Shown here piece by piece: positions 1 through 8,473 of a stretch of 13,625 nt of DNA. The stretch spans positions 1-13,625 of the forward strand of contig JAHFAB010000008.1 of assembly GCA_023250795.1 (NCBI GenBank), written 5' to 3'. The notes under the pieces were generated by a model. The model searched no databases, was not told the DNA's origin, and was given only the letters and a program-made list of their open reading frames with translations. Origin of the DNA: Bacteriovoracaceae bacterium (GTDB lineage: Bacteria; Bdellovibrionota; UBA1018). Both the position numbers and the translations under genes were made by a program. The stretch's first letter is position 1, and each line of letters opens with the position of its first letter.

Positions 1-1626
1 ATATATGGAGATGAGGAAAATCTATTCCAGTTCACTTCACTTTTGAAAATAACAGATCGCCAATTGGGTGATTCGATATGGCGCTTAACAGCCCCAGACG
101 TCACTCAGCCCATCCAAACTCCGTCTTATATTTTCAAAGATCAAAACCATTATTACAGCAGTGTTTACTATAAAATGGCTATATTTATCAGACATTTTGA
201 ATCTATTGTTGGAAAAGAAAAATTAGATTATCTTTTCAAAGAATACTTTAAGCAATATAAATATAAAAACACAAATCCAGAGATATTTTATTCTTTAGTA
301 AAAAAAATATTCGACCAAAAAGCCGAAAGCTGGTGGAGAAACTGGATTACACTCAATCATAGAAGTGATTATTCAGTAGAAATTATTTCTCAAGACGAAA
401 TTTCTCCAAATAGGTTTCATGTCGAATTTCAGGTGAAACAAGAAGGAGATTATTTTTTACCAGTAGATGTTGAAATCAAAGATCAAGACCTAAATAAACA
501 AACCCTCCGAGCGCAAATTTCTGAGACAGAACACGCAGTGAAAATGGAAGCCTGGTTAGACCATCCACTCAAAACCATCACAGTGGACCCAGATCGAATG
601 GCCCCGGACATAGATCGCTTTAATAATAATCCTGGTATTTTTCCAAAATTAAAAATCTGGCCAATCACCACTCAAAAGATCAGAGATGATGCGATCGTCC
701 TTTTTCCTTTTCCCTATTTCGCGAAAAAACCAGCCATCGGATTCGAGTCAGGTATTTTTGTCGGAGGCATGCACTATTTTGATTGGACTGGATATTCTTT
801 TATAGGACATGATTTCAGACATAACTCACTTACAATAGATGCAAATATTGACACCCTCCAACCCGATCTCAATTGGGGATGGACTTTTGATTACGCAAAA
901 AACGTTTTAGAAAATCACGGTAGTCTTTTAGCAAAGAAATCTTTTGGTCCAGAAGTCGGTCACGATCCTCAGTATGAACTTCGAATTGGACCAGAACGCT
1001 ACGGAGACCTAGGTGATCAAATCAGCTCCGTTGGTTTAGGCACCGAACTTTCTTATTTCAATTTGGACAATGGGCAACCGCTGCGTTATTCTTTGACCAT
1101 CCACAATACAGTTGCAAAAAATTTTGGAGCTCCCGGTGCGCTTGCGCGCATCTATGCGAAAGCCCATCTTTTTCTTCCCTTGGGCTATCGAACTTTTTTT
1201 GACGTACAGGTTTTTTGGGGGGGAGCTTTTAATACTGCAAGCTCCTCGGCACTCTTTGACCTCCAAAATGAAAACGAAGGGGGAATGAGATTTGATAACG
1301 TCAATGTAGGCGTTTTTAAACTCAAGACCATCAAAGCTCTTGGATTAGAACTCCAACTTCCAGTCCCCTACACAGGTTGGACAGATAGATTTGGTTTTTT
1401 GCGCGGAAGAACTTGGGAGTGGCATGTATTTTCAGATTTGAGTAACTCACCCGCTGGAGACAAAATGTTTGTTGATTTTGGGATTGGAACCCGCTTTGAT
1501 CTGGCAACCGGATCCTTAGGACATATCAGCTTTAATTTAGACTTAGTTGCTTATCAAAATGTTGTTGAACCACAGGGCTGGAATTTTCCGACCATTCTTT
1601 TTTCCTTTGCCAATCGGCTTTACTAA
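1..1626 (+). CDS. M1-type metallopeptidase with C-terminal barrel-like domain (5' partial)
   Basis: The reading frame is open from the first base of the window, so the gene starts upstream; the TTG at 43 is an internal codon, not a convincing start. Near codons 50-70 the sequence YYSSVYYKMAIFIRHFESIVG resembles the helix after the zinc site of M1 (gluzincin) aminopeptidases, which carries the catalytic Tyr. The HExxH zinc motif must lie outside the window. After about 200 residues the protein changes to alternating aromatic/glycine-rich strands (VGGMHYFDWTGYSF, LNWGWTFDYAK) and ends in FSFANRLY, with a C-terminal aromatic residue as in outer-membrane beta-barrels. I infer a surface or periplasm-facing peptidase anchored by a barrel. 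The family call rests on a partial domain, and the missing N-terminus prevents a check of the active site. A probable terminator follows directly. Confidence 0.6.
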   Translation: MYGDEENLFQFTSLLKITDRQLGDSIWRLTAPDVTQPIQTPSYIFKDQNHYYSSVYYKMAIFIRHFESIVGKEKLDYLFKEYFKQYKYKNTNPEIFYSLVKKIFDQKAESWWRNWITLNHRSDYSVEIISQDEISPNRFHVEFQVKQEGDYFLPVDVEIKDQDLNKQTLRAQISETEHAVKMEAWLDHPLKTITVDPDRMAPDIDRFNNNPGIFPKLKIWPITTQKIRDDAIVLFPFPYFAKKPAIGFESGIFVGGMHYFDWTGYSFIGHDFRHNSLTIDANIDTLQPDLNWGWTFDYAKNVLENHGSLLAKKSFGPEVGHDPQYELRIGPERYGDLGDQISSVGLGTELSYFNLDNGQPLRYSLTIHNTVAKNFGAPGALARIYAKAHLFLPLGYRTFFDVQVFWGGAFNTASSSALFDLQNENEGGMRFDNVNVGVFKLKTIKALGLELQLPVPYTGWTDRFGFLRGRTWEWHVFSDLSNSPAGDKMFVDFGIGTRFDLATGSLGHISFNLDLVAYQNVVEPQGWNFPTILFSFANRLY

Positions 1627-1627
1627 A

Positions 1628-1656
1628 ACAAAGCGGCCAAGGCCCCTTGTTTTTTT
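1628..1656 (+). terminator. Probable Rho-independent terminator after the peptidase gene
   Basis: Two bases after the peptidase stop codon, ACAA...GCGGCC pairs imperfectly with GGCC...TTGT (1628-1650), with one bulge and one mismatch, followed by a run of seven T (1650-1656). Position and shape fit an intrinsic terminator separating the peptidase from the oxidoreductase. Confidence 0.6.
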
Positions 1657-1683
1657 GAGTAAAATAAAGCTAAATGACTCTTG

Positions 1684-3113
1684 ATGGAAACAGATGCAAA
1701 ACAAACTGGGCAGAAATTTGATAACGCAGTGGTCATGGGAGCAGGGATTGCAGGACTATTTACTGCACGAATATTTTCAGACTTTTTTAAAAAAGTAACT
1801 CTCATTGATAAGGATGATCTCCCCAATGAAGCTCTTTCCAGAAAGGGGGCGGCACAAGGAGACCATGTTCATATTCTTTTAAAACAGGGCCAAATGATTC
1901 TAAGCCGGCTATTTCCTGGAATCGATGCAGAGCTAGAAAAATTTAACATTCCTCGAGTCAATTGGGCCTCAGAATCGGTCTGGTACAATCGCTTTGGAGC
2001 TTCCTCTCCCTATTTGTCTCAGATTGAAACGCACTCTTGCTCAAGAATTCTTCTGGAATTCATCATGCGCCGGTTTGTCACTCGGATTCCTAATTTGCAG
2101 ATTTTATCGAAAACAGAGGCTGTTGGGCTTTATTCAATCAATATGGGTAAAACAATCACTGGAGTCCAGGTTAAAACATCCGAGGGAAAAGAATTCACAC
2201 TCGAATCTGATTTGCTAGTTGACGCCTGTGGCAGAAACAGCCCGCTCCCCCACTTTCTCAAAAGCCTAGGTTTTGGCTCTCCTGAAACTATTTCTGTCGA
2301 ATCCAATTTAGGATATGCCGGAAGACTTCTCAAGAAACCTAAAAATAATCCATTTGCTTGGAAACAAGTCTATGTCCAGCTGGCCCCTCCAGAAAACCAA
2401 AGGGGCGGGATTCTCATCCCAATCGAAAATGATCTTTGGCTGGTCAATTTGATTGGAGCAGGTTCAGATCGTCCCCCCGTCGAAGAAAAAGCATATCTAG
2501 AATTTGCTAAAAGTCTACGAAAGCCTGATATTTATCAGGCTTTCGTAGACTTTTAGCCGCCGAGCCGGCAGGACCCATTCGGGTCTTTCGCCGCACCAGC
2601 AATGTCTTAAGAAGATATGATCGGCTCTCTCGTTGGCCGAAGGGTTTAGTGACGCTAGGGGATTCGGTTTGCGCTTTTAACCCTGTCTATGGCCAAGGGA
2701 TGACGGTCTCTGCGCTTGAGGCAATGTTATTGCAAAAGTACCTCCTAAAGGCGGGGGTAAGCGCGAGGGCGCATATTTCAGCCACAAACTGGGAAAACTC
2801 CTTTCAGAAGAAACTATATCGACTTCTACAAAATCCATGGACCCTTGCGACTTCTGAGGATATGCGAATCTATTCTTGTGTCTGCACCGGCACAAAAAAA
2901 ACCGTAAAAAACCGCTTCCTCCATTGGTTTCTCGATCAAATCCTCAAAGCCTCCGTTTCAAACACTCATGTACATGAGACTTTTCTGAGCGTGGTACACA
3001 TGCTCAAAGAGCCAAGCGCTCTATTTTCTCCAAGGATCTTAAGTAAAATCCGTCCCTATTCGGAAGGAGGGCGGGCTGCTTGTTCACATGATGTGATGAA
3101 TAGTAGAATATGA
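1684..3113 (+). pseudogene. FAD-dependent monooxygenase/oxidoreductase, frameshifted
   Basis: Two consecutive frames together encode one protein of about 470 residues, the usual length for this type of FAD-dependent aromatic hydroxylase/epoxidase-like enzyme. The first part (1684-2556, ATG at 1684) has the Rossmann dinucleotide motif MGAGIAGL near the N-terminus, then RKGAAQGDHVHILLKQG, and ends early with ...DIYQAFVDF and a TAG at 2554. Homology resumes in the -1/+2 frame from about 2556 (AAEPAGPIRVFRR...) and includes the second FAD motif GDSVCAFNPVYGQGM (about 2660-2703). The break coincides with the right arm of a perfect inverted repeat (2506-2557). Two start-like codons (TTG 1681, ATG 1684) are adjacent; neither has a clear Shine-Dalgarno. 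The gene is more GC-rich than the SBP genes nearby. It is probably inactive, unless the frameshift is a sequencing or assembly error at the hairpin. Confidence 0.8.
2506..2557. repeat. Perfect 25-bp inverted repeat with a 2-nt centre
   Basis: The left arm 2506-2530 (GCTAAAAGTCTACGAAAG...) is the exact reverse complement of the right arm 2533-2557 (...CTTTCGTAGACTTTTAGC); only TT (2531-2532) separates them. The palindrome lies inside the monooxygenase reading frame. The left arm encodes the family-like AKSLRKPDI. The outer part of the right arm holds the premature TAG and the frame change. Confidence 0.97.
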
Positions 3114-4639
3114 ATCTATACGCTTCTGCAGATGAAACGCGTCGTTTATTGATTACAGAAACGAGCGAGCCTACGTCTTTTGATCCTCTGGATGCGGACG
3201 CATGGCAAAACATGTCTGTTGCGCGGATGCGTTATCTTACTCCAATTGAAGCTTCACGCACTTCTGGGCTGATGAGTACTGTTCTAAAATCATACACATA
3301 TGATGAAAAAAAACTCACTATGAGTTGGGAACTGCGTACAGGCTTACATTTTAGTGATGGCTCTCCAATCACTGTCATAGATGTAGCCTTCAGTGTGGTT
3401 CGTTTTGCATCGGCTCATCCTGATTTTCCAGTCATAAGGGAGTTAGTGGGCGTAGAAAAATGGGTAAAAGAAAGTAAAAAAAACAAAAAATCACCTTTGG
3501 AGAGCCTTCCCGAAGGAATTAGAATTGAGAATAATCAGATCATTTTTAAATTTATTAATCCCGTTGAGCACCCACTATTTCGATTCTCTTTGGAAATTTT
3601 TTCCATCATACCCAAGTCAAGTGTAGATCTAAAAACCAATCAATTAAAGCAGCCTATACCACCCGCGAGCGGTTATTATGATATTACCGAAAAAACACCA
3701 GAAATGATTACTTTTGAACGTAGAAAAGAGCTCAAAGAATTTAGAACTTATGCACCAAATCGAATACAGTTTATATATATAAATCCAGATTCAGTGGCAT
3801 CCCATTTGAAAACGCTTGACCAACACACCGTTATTTCAGGAAACGAGCACAATTATATTCCATCAGATATATCTCAATTTGCTCAAAACAGTGAGATACG
3901 ATATCTACAAAGTTCATGGTTTACAGCTTTTATGCTTAATCCTAGACAGAAACCATTTCAATCAAAGGGATGTAGAGTTGTTTTTGCCAATCTATTTCGA
4001 GATGTTTTTTCGAGAATTTTTTCAAACCAATTACAAGTAGAAGCCAGTGTTTTTACTTCAATTCTGCCTGGATATTTATCATATGCTGCGCTCAAAAAAA
4101 ACACATCCCCACTTTCAAAAGCTGAAGAAAAAAAATGCCTAGATGCAATACGAAAATCTCCAATTACTTGGGGTGTTACGGAAGGAAGCACTCCCATTTT
4201 GTATCAAACAACTATGAAGGAAATGTACAAGGAACTGGGGACAAAGCTTGCCGAGCCCATTCACTTTACATCTCGTGTCGAACAAGGAAAGGCCTTCGCA
4301 GAAAATAAAGTCTCAATCTATGATGCGTTTACAGGCTTTTGGCCTAGTGATCCTATAGGGGACATTCAAATGTTATTTACTCCAAATTTCCATTTAGTTT
4401 TAAAATTTGCGGCTTCGGACAACAAACTACAAATTCTTCTTAAGGAGCTTCAGACAAGTCAAAAACGAGCAAAGAACCCATTTAAGACGGTCAACCAGCA
4501 TATTTTTGAGTCTGCATATTTTAATGTTTACATGCATGTTCGTAAGTTTTTTATAGCTAGAAAAGATGATCAACGTTTACGTAATATTCCTTTAGCGATA
4601 GCCTCGGTTTCGCCTTGGGATCTTTTCGCAGCGGAGTGA
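3110..4639 (+). CDS. Family-5 solute-binding protein (OppA/DppA-like), no signal peptide
   Basis: This 509-aa protein matches the extracellular solute-binding protein family 5 pattern: an early strand followed by SEPTSFDPLDAD, then LTMSWELRTGLHFSDGSPITVIDVAFSV (the 'L+.G+.FsDG.p+tA.DV' segment), and a late SDPIGDIQMLF segment similar to DPFADIRFMF in the two paralogues to the right. Family members usually bind peptides in the periplasm. This one begins MNLYASADETRRLL with no hydrophobic stretch, and an in-frame TAG at 3104 rules out a longer N-terminus. Its ATG overlaps the TGA of the monooxygenase (ATGA at 3110-3113), which suggests translational coupling. It may be a cytosolic derivative or a gene that lost its signal-peptide exon by rearrangement. 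No transporter genes adjoin it. Confidence 0.8.
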   Translation: MNLYASADETRRLLITETSEPTSFDPLDADAWQNMSVARMRYLTPIEASRTSGLMSTVLKSYTYDEKKLTMSWELRTGLHFSDGSPITVIDVAFSVVRFASAHPDFPVIRELVGVEKWVKESKKNKKSPLESLPEGIRIENNQIIFKFINPVEHPLFRFSLEIFSIIPKSSVDLKTNQLKQPIPPASGYYDITEKTPEMITFERRKELKEFRTYAPNRIQFIYINPDSVASHLKTLDQHTVISGNEHNYIPSDISQFAQNSEIRYLQSSWFTAFMLNPRQKPFQSKGCRVVFANLFRDVFSRIFSNQLQVEASVFTSILPGYLSYAALKKNTSPLSKAEEKKCLDAIRKSPITWGVTEGSTPILYQTTMKEMYKELGTKLAEPIHFTSRVEQGKAFAENKVSIYDAFTGFWPSDPIGDIQMLFTPNFHLVLKFAASDNKLQILLKELQTSQKRAKNPFKTVNQHIFESAYFNVYMHVRKFFIARKDDQRLRNIPLAIASVSPWDLFAAE

Positions 4640-4687
4640 ACTTGCTGTTTAACCATTTTCGTGTTCAGCATCAAACAAAAAAAATGA

Positions 4688-4825
4688 AACATATTAGATA
4701 AACTACCTCTTCATTTCTATCAATTCCACGTCCAAGAAAGAAAACACCTTACAATTGTATTTCAACTTGATAATCATAAAAACCAGGAAGCCATTTTTAT
4801 ACCCATGCAATTCGATGATGGATAG
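4688..4825 (+). other. Gap between convergent SBP genes with a short open frame lacking a start
   Basis: The 195-nt gap between the two convergent SBP genes has no clear terminator. One frame is open for 45 codons (reads ...HLTIVFQLDNHKNQEAIF...DDG, stop TAG at 4823), but its only ATG lies six codons before the stop. It could be a gene remnant or chance; I do not recognise it. Confidence 0.15.
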
Positions 4826-4834
4826 CCCAATCTT

Positions 4835-6307
4835 TTATTCGCGATTTAACCGCCATATTGCATCACTTGCTTGTACTTTTGATAAATCAAAGCTCCAGGG
4901 TTTTCTCACTAGTGCCGTATAGGGTGAAACTGCCATCGGTATACTGACACCCTCGGCGATCGTATTAAAATGCAAAACTCTAGTCAAATTCATACGCTTT
5001 TTTTTATCTTCTACAGACATATACTTTCGAAGCCAGTCGTCAGCATCTTTTTTATACAAATGGAAATATCCAGCCCCCAAGTAATAAGAGAGTAAACCTA
5101 TGTCTTCTAAAAAACCCATGTCAGGACCACTGACAATAAAGTCAGGCTCGTCTTCTTTATTTTTGAAAAAATCAAGCAACCCCGGCACTTTATTGACAGC
5201 CAAGAAAACTGTTTTTGGAAAATTAGTCTTCAATGCTGGGGTGTCAGGTTTAAAAAACTCCATCCTTACAATCCAGGCTAACATTTTCTTGTTTGGATTC
5301 AGAATGTTTTGTACGGAGGAAAATTTGTAGCGTATGGCGTCGAGTTGTTTCTTCGTAAGTGCAGCCTCGCCAAACACTGAAAATAATTGTTCTGATGGTT
5401 CATATTCATCGTGATTTTCAAAGGTAGTTAAGAATATTTCTTTTAATTTTGCACCAATAGAAAGACGCTCGGTAATCGAGAATCGTTTTTGCCCCTTTTG
5501 TGTGAAGGTCACGGCAAATGTTCTCAATGGAAGGGTTTTGTGAAGATGTATATTACTATTTTTTTGTGCATACCGAATCATGCGATCATGAGACACTTGA
5601 TCAACAGTTGTGATTAGATCAATCTTATTTTGAGACAATAATGCAAGTGATTCTTCTGGATTTTTAATTCCAACAGGAACTAAAAAAATGTGCTGAGGCA
5701 TTGTCTTTTTGAAATGAAAATGATTTGGATTGGCCGCTAACTCTATGTTTCCATTTTTGTCTTCATTTAAAACGAAGTAAGGACCAGAGGTATTTCGATA
5801 CCCTGTTATATCAAGATTTTTTTTGTCAATCGACCCTCGTGGTATAATGCCGAAATCTATGGCTGCAAGCATAGGGAAAAGAAATATTTTTTTCTGATTA
5901 AACTTTAATACTAGGGTTGTATCATTATCTCGTATTTCTATACCAGGACAGTCGTCATCCAGAGAAGACATTTTTGTATTTGGGCAAAGCATATCTTTTA
6001 GATCGCCATGTGTATTTGTGCCCACAATCATTATTCTTTTAAAAGTCAACTCTACGTCTTTAGCGTCAATAATTTGATCGTCTATAGTTCTGAGATTTTT
6101 TCGAATTTTAAAATGCGCTTCATTACCAACCCAGTAAAATTGCACAGCAACTGCAGATACTAGCTCCCCACTAGGAGTATATTCAACAAGCGGGCTGATC
6201 GTATTCTCAAGAAAAGTATACTCCGGAGAAAGCTGTATTTTGATTGGATCATAAAAAGAGACGGGTTTATTGTACGGGAAAGCCACTCTAAGCTCACGAG
6301 CACCCAC
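4835..6307 (-). CDS. Family-5 solute-binding protein, no signal peptide, coupled to yccF
   Basis: This 490-aa protein is a divergent family-5 solute-binding protein. It starts directly with the first strand of the mature fold (ELRVAFPYNKPVSFYDP), continues with the 'LVEYTPSGELV...' and 'HFKIRKNLRTIDDQIIDAKDVELTFKRI' segments, and has a degenerate FLEDIGLLSYYLGAG segment where relatives have DPxxDI. No signal peptide or membrane anchor precedes this. The start is GTG (6305-6307), immediately after the TAA (6308-6310) of yccF; AAAAAAGG about 8 nt upstream may serve as ribosome binding site. With the in-frame stop adjacent, no longer start is possible. It is likely translated by coupling with yccF. 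Either it works in the cytoplasm, or the yccF junction removed its export signal. It is much less similar to the other three SBPs than the two 504-aa copies are to each other. Confidence 0.75.
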   Translation of the reverse strand: MGARELRVAFPYNKPVSFYDPIKIQLSPEYTFLENTISPLVEYTPSGELVSAVAVQFYWVGNEAHFKIRKNLRTIDDQIIDAKDVELTFKRIMIVGTNTHGDLKDMLCPNTKMSSLDDDCPGIEIRDNDTTLVLKFNQKKIFLFPMLAAIDFGIIPRGSIDKKNLDITGYRNTSGPYFVLNEDKNGNIELAANPNHFHFKKTMPQHIFLVPVGIKNPEESLALLSQNKIDLITTVDQVSHDRMIRYAQKNSNIHLHKTLPLRTFAVTFTQKGQKRFSITERLSIGAKLKEIFLTTFENHDEYEPSEQLFSVFGEAALTKKQLDAIRYKFSSVQNILNPNKKMLAWIVRMEFFKPDTPALKTNFPKTVFLAVNKVPGLLDFFKNKEDEPDFIVSGPDMGFLEDIGLLSYYLGAGYFHLYKKDADDWLRKYMSVEDKKKRMNLTRVLHFNTIAEGVSIPMAVSPYTALVRKPWSFDLSKVQASDAIWRLNRE

Positions 6308-6697
6308 TTAAACGACCTTTTTTCCCACTGGAAAAAAACTAAGTTTTGCCAATTTCCAGTGCTGTAAAGCAAATGGAATACCGATGATCGTGACCCCGAA
6401 GATAATGACATAGAAAAAATGAATGAGAAATAACCACCAGCCGGCCAGTACAGCCCAAAGAATATTTCCAATCAGACCCAAGCCTCCAGTGCCAATGTCC
6501 GACTTCCCGGTGACGTCTTCCCTAGAAACAACAAATGAGCCAAAGGGTAAAAAACTGAGAACACCAATATTAAATGCAGCACGTGCCCAGGGGAGCCCAA
6601 CAATAGTAACTGCCAAGATCAAGCTGGCCAGGAACCAGTTAATCGCTACGTGGAGTCCACCAAAAATAAACCAAAGCAAATTCAGAACATGTTTCAT
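6308..6697 (-). CDS. yccF: YccF-domain inner membrane protein
   Basis: This 129-aa hydrophobic protein has the YccF (DUF307) pattern of two internal repeats. Residues 6-53 (NLLWFIFGG ... TIVGLPWARAAF ... SFLPFG) are mirrored by residues 78-125 (NILWAVLAGWW ... TIIGIPFALQHW ... SFFPVG). Each repeat holds long membrane segments, so it is an inner-membrane protein. The molecular role of the family is unknown. I chose ATG 6697 rather than the longer frame from 6763 because GGTGGA (6704-6709) sits 6 nt upstream and because the upstream codons belong to the remnant of a YcaO gene. The next gene starts on the nucleotide after its stop, so the two form an operon. Confidence 0.85.
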   Translation of the reverse strand: MKHVLNLLWFIFGGLHVAINWFLASLILAVTIVGLPWARAAFNIGVLSFLPFGSFVVSREDVTGKSDIGTGGLGLIGNILWAVLAGWWLFLIHFFYVIIFGVTIIGIPFALQHWKLAKLSFFPVGKKVV

Positions 6698-6728
6698 ATG
6701 TAATCCACCCTCTACTTGCTGGGGTTTA

Positions 6729-6788
6729 GCAATAAAGAATATTTCTATATTTCTAAACTGCAAGATTCAATTTTTTAACCCTATCCAT
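6729..6788 (-). pseudogene. Remnant of the 5' end of a YcaO gene (copy 1)
   Basis: The 60 nt from ATG 6788 match the first 60 nt of the intact YcaO gene (11312-11253) at all but five positions. They read MDRVKKLNLAV, then TAG, KYRNILYC, whereas the intact gene reads MDRVKELNLAAWKYRNILDC. Homology stops abruptly at 6729, about 20 nt before the yccF ribosome binding site. The ATG overlaps the SBP copy 1 end by 22 nt, exactly as in copy 2. The rest of the gene was deleted or never duplicated. Confidence 0.9.
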
Positions 6789-8281
6789 TGAAAATCTGTT
6801 GGAGGTAAAACAGTGTCTAACATGGAAAAATCGATATGTTTTTTTGCCCATAACCCCATGGAGAAATGTCCTATTGGCCAAATTACTGCTTGATCCCACA
6901 GTAATTCATTAATTTTTTGAGGATCAAAATTTTCATTTGCAAGTTCTTTAAGGATTCTACCATCCGTATCAGGAAGTCTAATACCCTCCTTAGAGAGAAA
7001 CATAAAACGAATATCGGCAAAAGGATCTTCGATGAGGATACCAGTTGCAAGCAATGCAAAATCAAACGAGTGAATTTTTAAGAGAGGATTTTTCTCTTGT
7101 CTAACTTTTTTTAAAGGAATTTTTTGACCTTGGATTTTTAGATTTAATTTTTTTGCTATTTTTTCCATGGCTCCGTCAAAAGGATCAAAAAATGGATTTT
7201 TAGACCAGGTATGCACATATTTTAAGCTTTGACCTTTTTTAGAGGGGGGTGAGGATTTTGGGTTATTTTTAAAATCAGTAGATGCTTCTTTTATATTGGC
7301 CATAGTTAGAGGGAAAAAAGAATAAGTAGGTTTAACTCCAGCCTGAATCATTGCTCTATAAAATTCATTTCTTAAAAATCTTCTTTTTTCCTTACTGTTA
7401 CAGATGCTGTTTTTATCTGGCCAGGAAACGCAAATGACATATGCAATGTCAGAAGCAAATGGTCCGTAGAAAATTCGTTCCTTATTTAAAGTTAAGTCGT
7501 TTGATCCTCCTGAGATGATATCAGAATTGAATTTTATTTCTGGGTTCCAAGTGATTAAAATATTTTTTGGGGCATTTGGATGCCGAATTTCTGGTAAAAA
7601 ATCTTCGCGTCTTTTCAGCTCTAAACTTTCTTTTCTCCAGGATTCTATTTTATATCCTCCTGACGAGATGATTTTCGTTGGATTTTTCCACTCTCCAGTT
7701 TTTAAGTTATAGTCATTTGGATGGACTACAGAATAAAGTCCAAAGCTGATTGTTTCTAATAATTTTTTAAAAGGTTTTACAAGTCGAACTATTATGACTT
7801 GGTCTTTTATTTCAAGACCAGGTATAGATGACTCAGGGCTTGTAATTTTTTCAAATCCTTTTAATAATTCTAGGAAACCACTTTGAGAATTTTTCTTTTT
7901 TTGAAAATAAGCCATCCTCATCCAAGAATAGACAATATGTTTTGGAGTGATTTCGTCTCCATTTTCAAATTGCAATCCATTTCTAATTTTGAACTTCCAT
8001 TCTTTGTAGTCATTAGAAGGGTCCCAACTCTCAGCTAAAATTCCTTCATATTTTCCAAGGCGATATTGAGTGAGAACAGAGCTTAAAACAGAGCGAAAGC
8101 AAATATGATGAATTAAGGCGCCATATTCAATGGGATCTGTTGAATACGGGGGGGTAGATGACCAGAGAGTAACTAAATTAGTTTTTGACTCATATTTTTT
8201 CATGTATTGAAATAGAAAAACAAATGACACTAAGAATAATATTAAACCAACACTCACCCAGCTGTTTTGAATATGCTTCAT
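6767..8281 (-). CDS. Membrane-anchored family-5 solute-binding protein, cassette copy 1
   Basis: This 504-aa protein has an N-terminal hydrophobic segment (about residues 9-26, VSVGLILFLVSFVFLFQYM) followed by KKYESK. It has no lipobox and no clear AxA cleavage site, so it probably remains anchored in the inner membrane with the binding domain in the periplasm. The body has family-5 features: LAESWDP near residue 80, 'WKFKIRNGLQFENGDEITPKHIVYSW' and EDPFADIRFMF in the C-terminal third. It is collinear with the SBP at 11291-12805, with the same length, roughly 70-75% identity by eye and an almost identical end (VLPPTDFQWIGLKN). It starts 34 nt after the stop of peptide gene 1 without a visible Shine-Dalgarno, which suggests coupled translation. 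No ABC transporter partner is in the window, so capture or sensing of the neighbouring secreted peptide is a reasonable inference. Confidence 0.85.
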   Translation of the reverse strand: MKHIQNSWVSVGLILFLVSFVFLFQYMKKYESKTNLVTLWSSTPPYSTDPIEYGALIHHICFRSVLSSVLTQYRLGKYEGILAESWDPSNDYKEWKFKIRNGLQFENGDEITPKHIVYSWMRMAYFQKKKNSQSGFLELLKGFEKITSPESSIPGLEIKDQVIIVRLVKPFKKLLETISFGLYSVVHPNDYNLKTGEWKNPTKIISSGGYKIESWRKESLELKRREDFLPEIRHPNAPKNILITWNPEIKFNSDIISGGSNDLTLNKERIFYGPFASDIAYVICVSWPDKNSICNSKEKRRFLRNEFYRAMIQAGVKPTYSFFPLTMANIKEASTDFKNNPKSSPPSKKGQSLKYVHTWSKNPFFDPFDGAMEKIAKKLNLKIQGQKIPLKKVRQEKNPLLKIHSFDFALLATGILIEDPFADIRFMFLSKEGIRLPDTDGRILKELANENFDPQKINELLWDQAVIWPIGHFSMGLWAKKHIDFSMLDTVLPPTDFQWIGLKN

Positions 8282-8315
8282 AGTAGCCAGTTAAAAACCA
8301 CAACTAAAGTATCTT

Positions 8316-8465
8316 CTAACCGATCTCCCGATTCCCACTGCCCATTTCGAATTCAGACCTGTCCTTCAGACTCTTGCTCTGATCTGTCTGCACCTGATCC
8401 GCTAGTGCATTGAGACCCAATAAAGACAATACAACAACTAATAATGCCTTGATCGAGTTTTCCAT
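8316..8465 (-). CDS. Small secreted peptide, cassette copy 1 (49 aa)
   Basis: ATG 8465 to TAG 8316 encodes 49 residues. The first 22 form a classical Sec signal sequence: MENSIK, a hydrophobic core ALLVVVLSLLGLN, and a signal peptidase I-type site ALA before D23. The predicted mature part is DQVQTDQSKSLKDRS followed by EFEMGSGNREIG, and it has no cysteine. GAGG (8474-8477) lies 8 nt before the ATG and a strong promoter lies just upstream. The gene has a collinear paralogue at 12834-12980. The first 15 mature residues are identical in both although several codons differ silently, evidence of selection on the peptide itself. It is the first gene before SBP copy 1. The family is not known to me; a pheromone-like or RiPP-like precursor is inferred from context. 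Confidence 0.85.
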   Translation of the reverse strand: MENSIKALLVVVLSLLGLNALADQVQTDQSKSLKDRSEFEMGSGNREIG

Positions 8466-8473
8466 TATAATTA

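Noticed and set aside
1211..1245. T6G7 run and GGAGCTT/AAGCTCC repeat in the peptidase gene as a frameshift or regulatory hairpin
   Set aside because: The reading frame continues intact and barrel-like on both sides; nothing suggests a functional role.
2545..2560. Programmed ribosomal frameshift or bypass at the hairpin in the monooxygenase gene
   Set aside because: The frame change needs -1 or +2 at GAC TTT TAG, which is not a canonical X XXY YYZ slippery heptamer, and the hairpin lies upstream of the shift rather than downstream. Mutation or artefact is simpler.
6698..6763. Longer N-terminus for YccF starting at 6763
   Set aside because: Those 22 codons overlap the YcaO remnant, do not resemble YccF, and the good RBS GGTGGA points to 6697.
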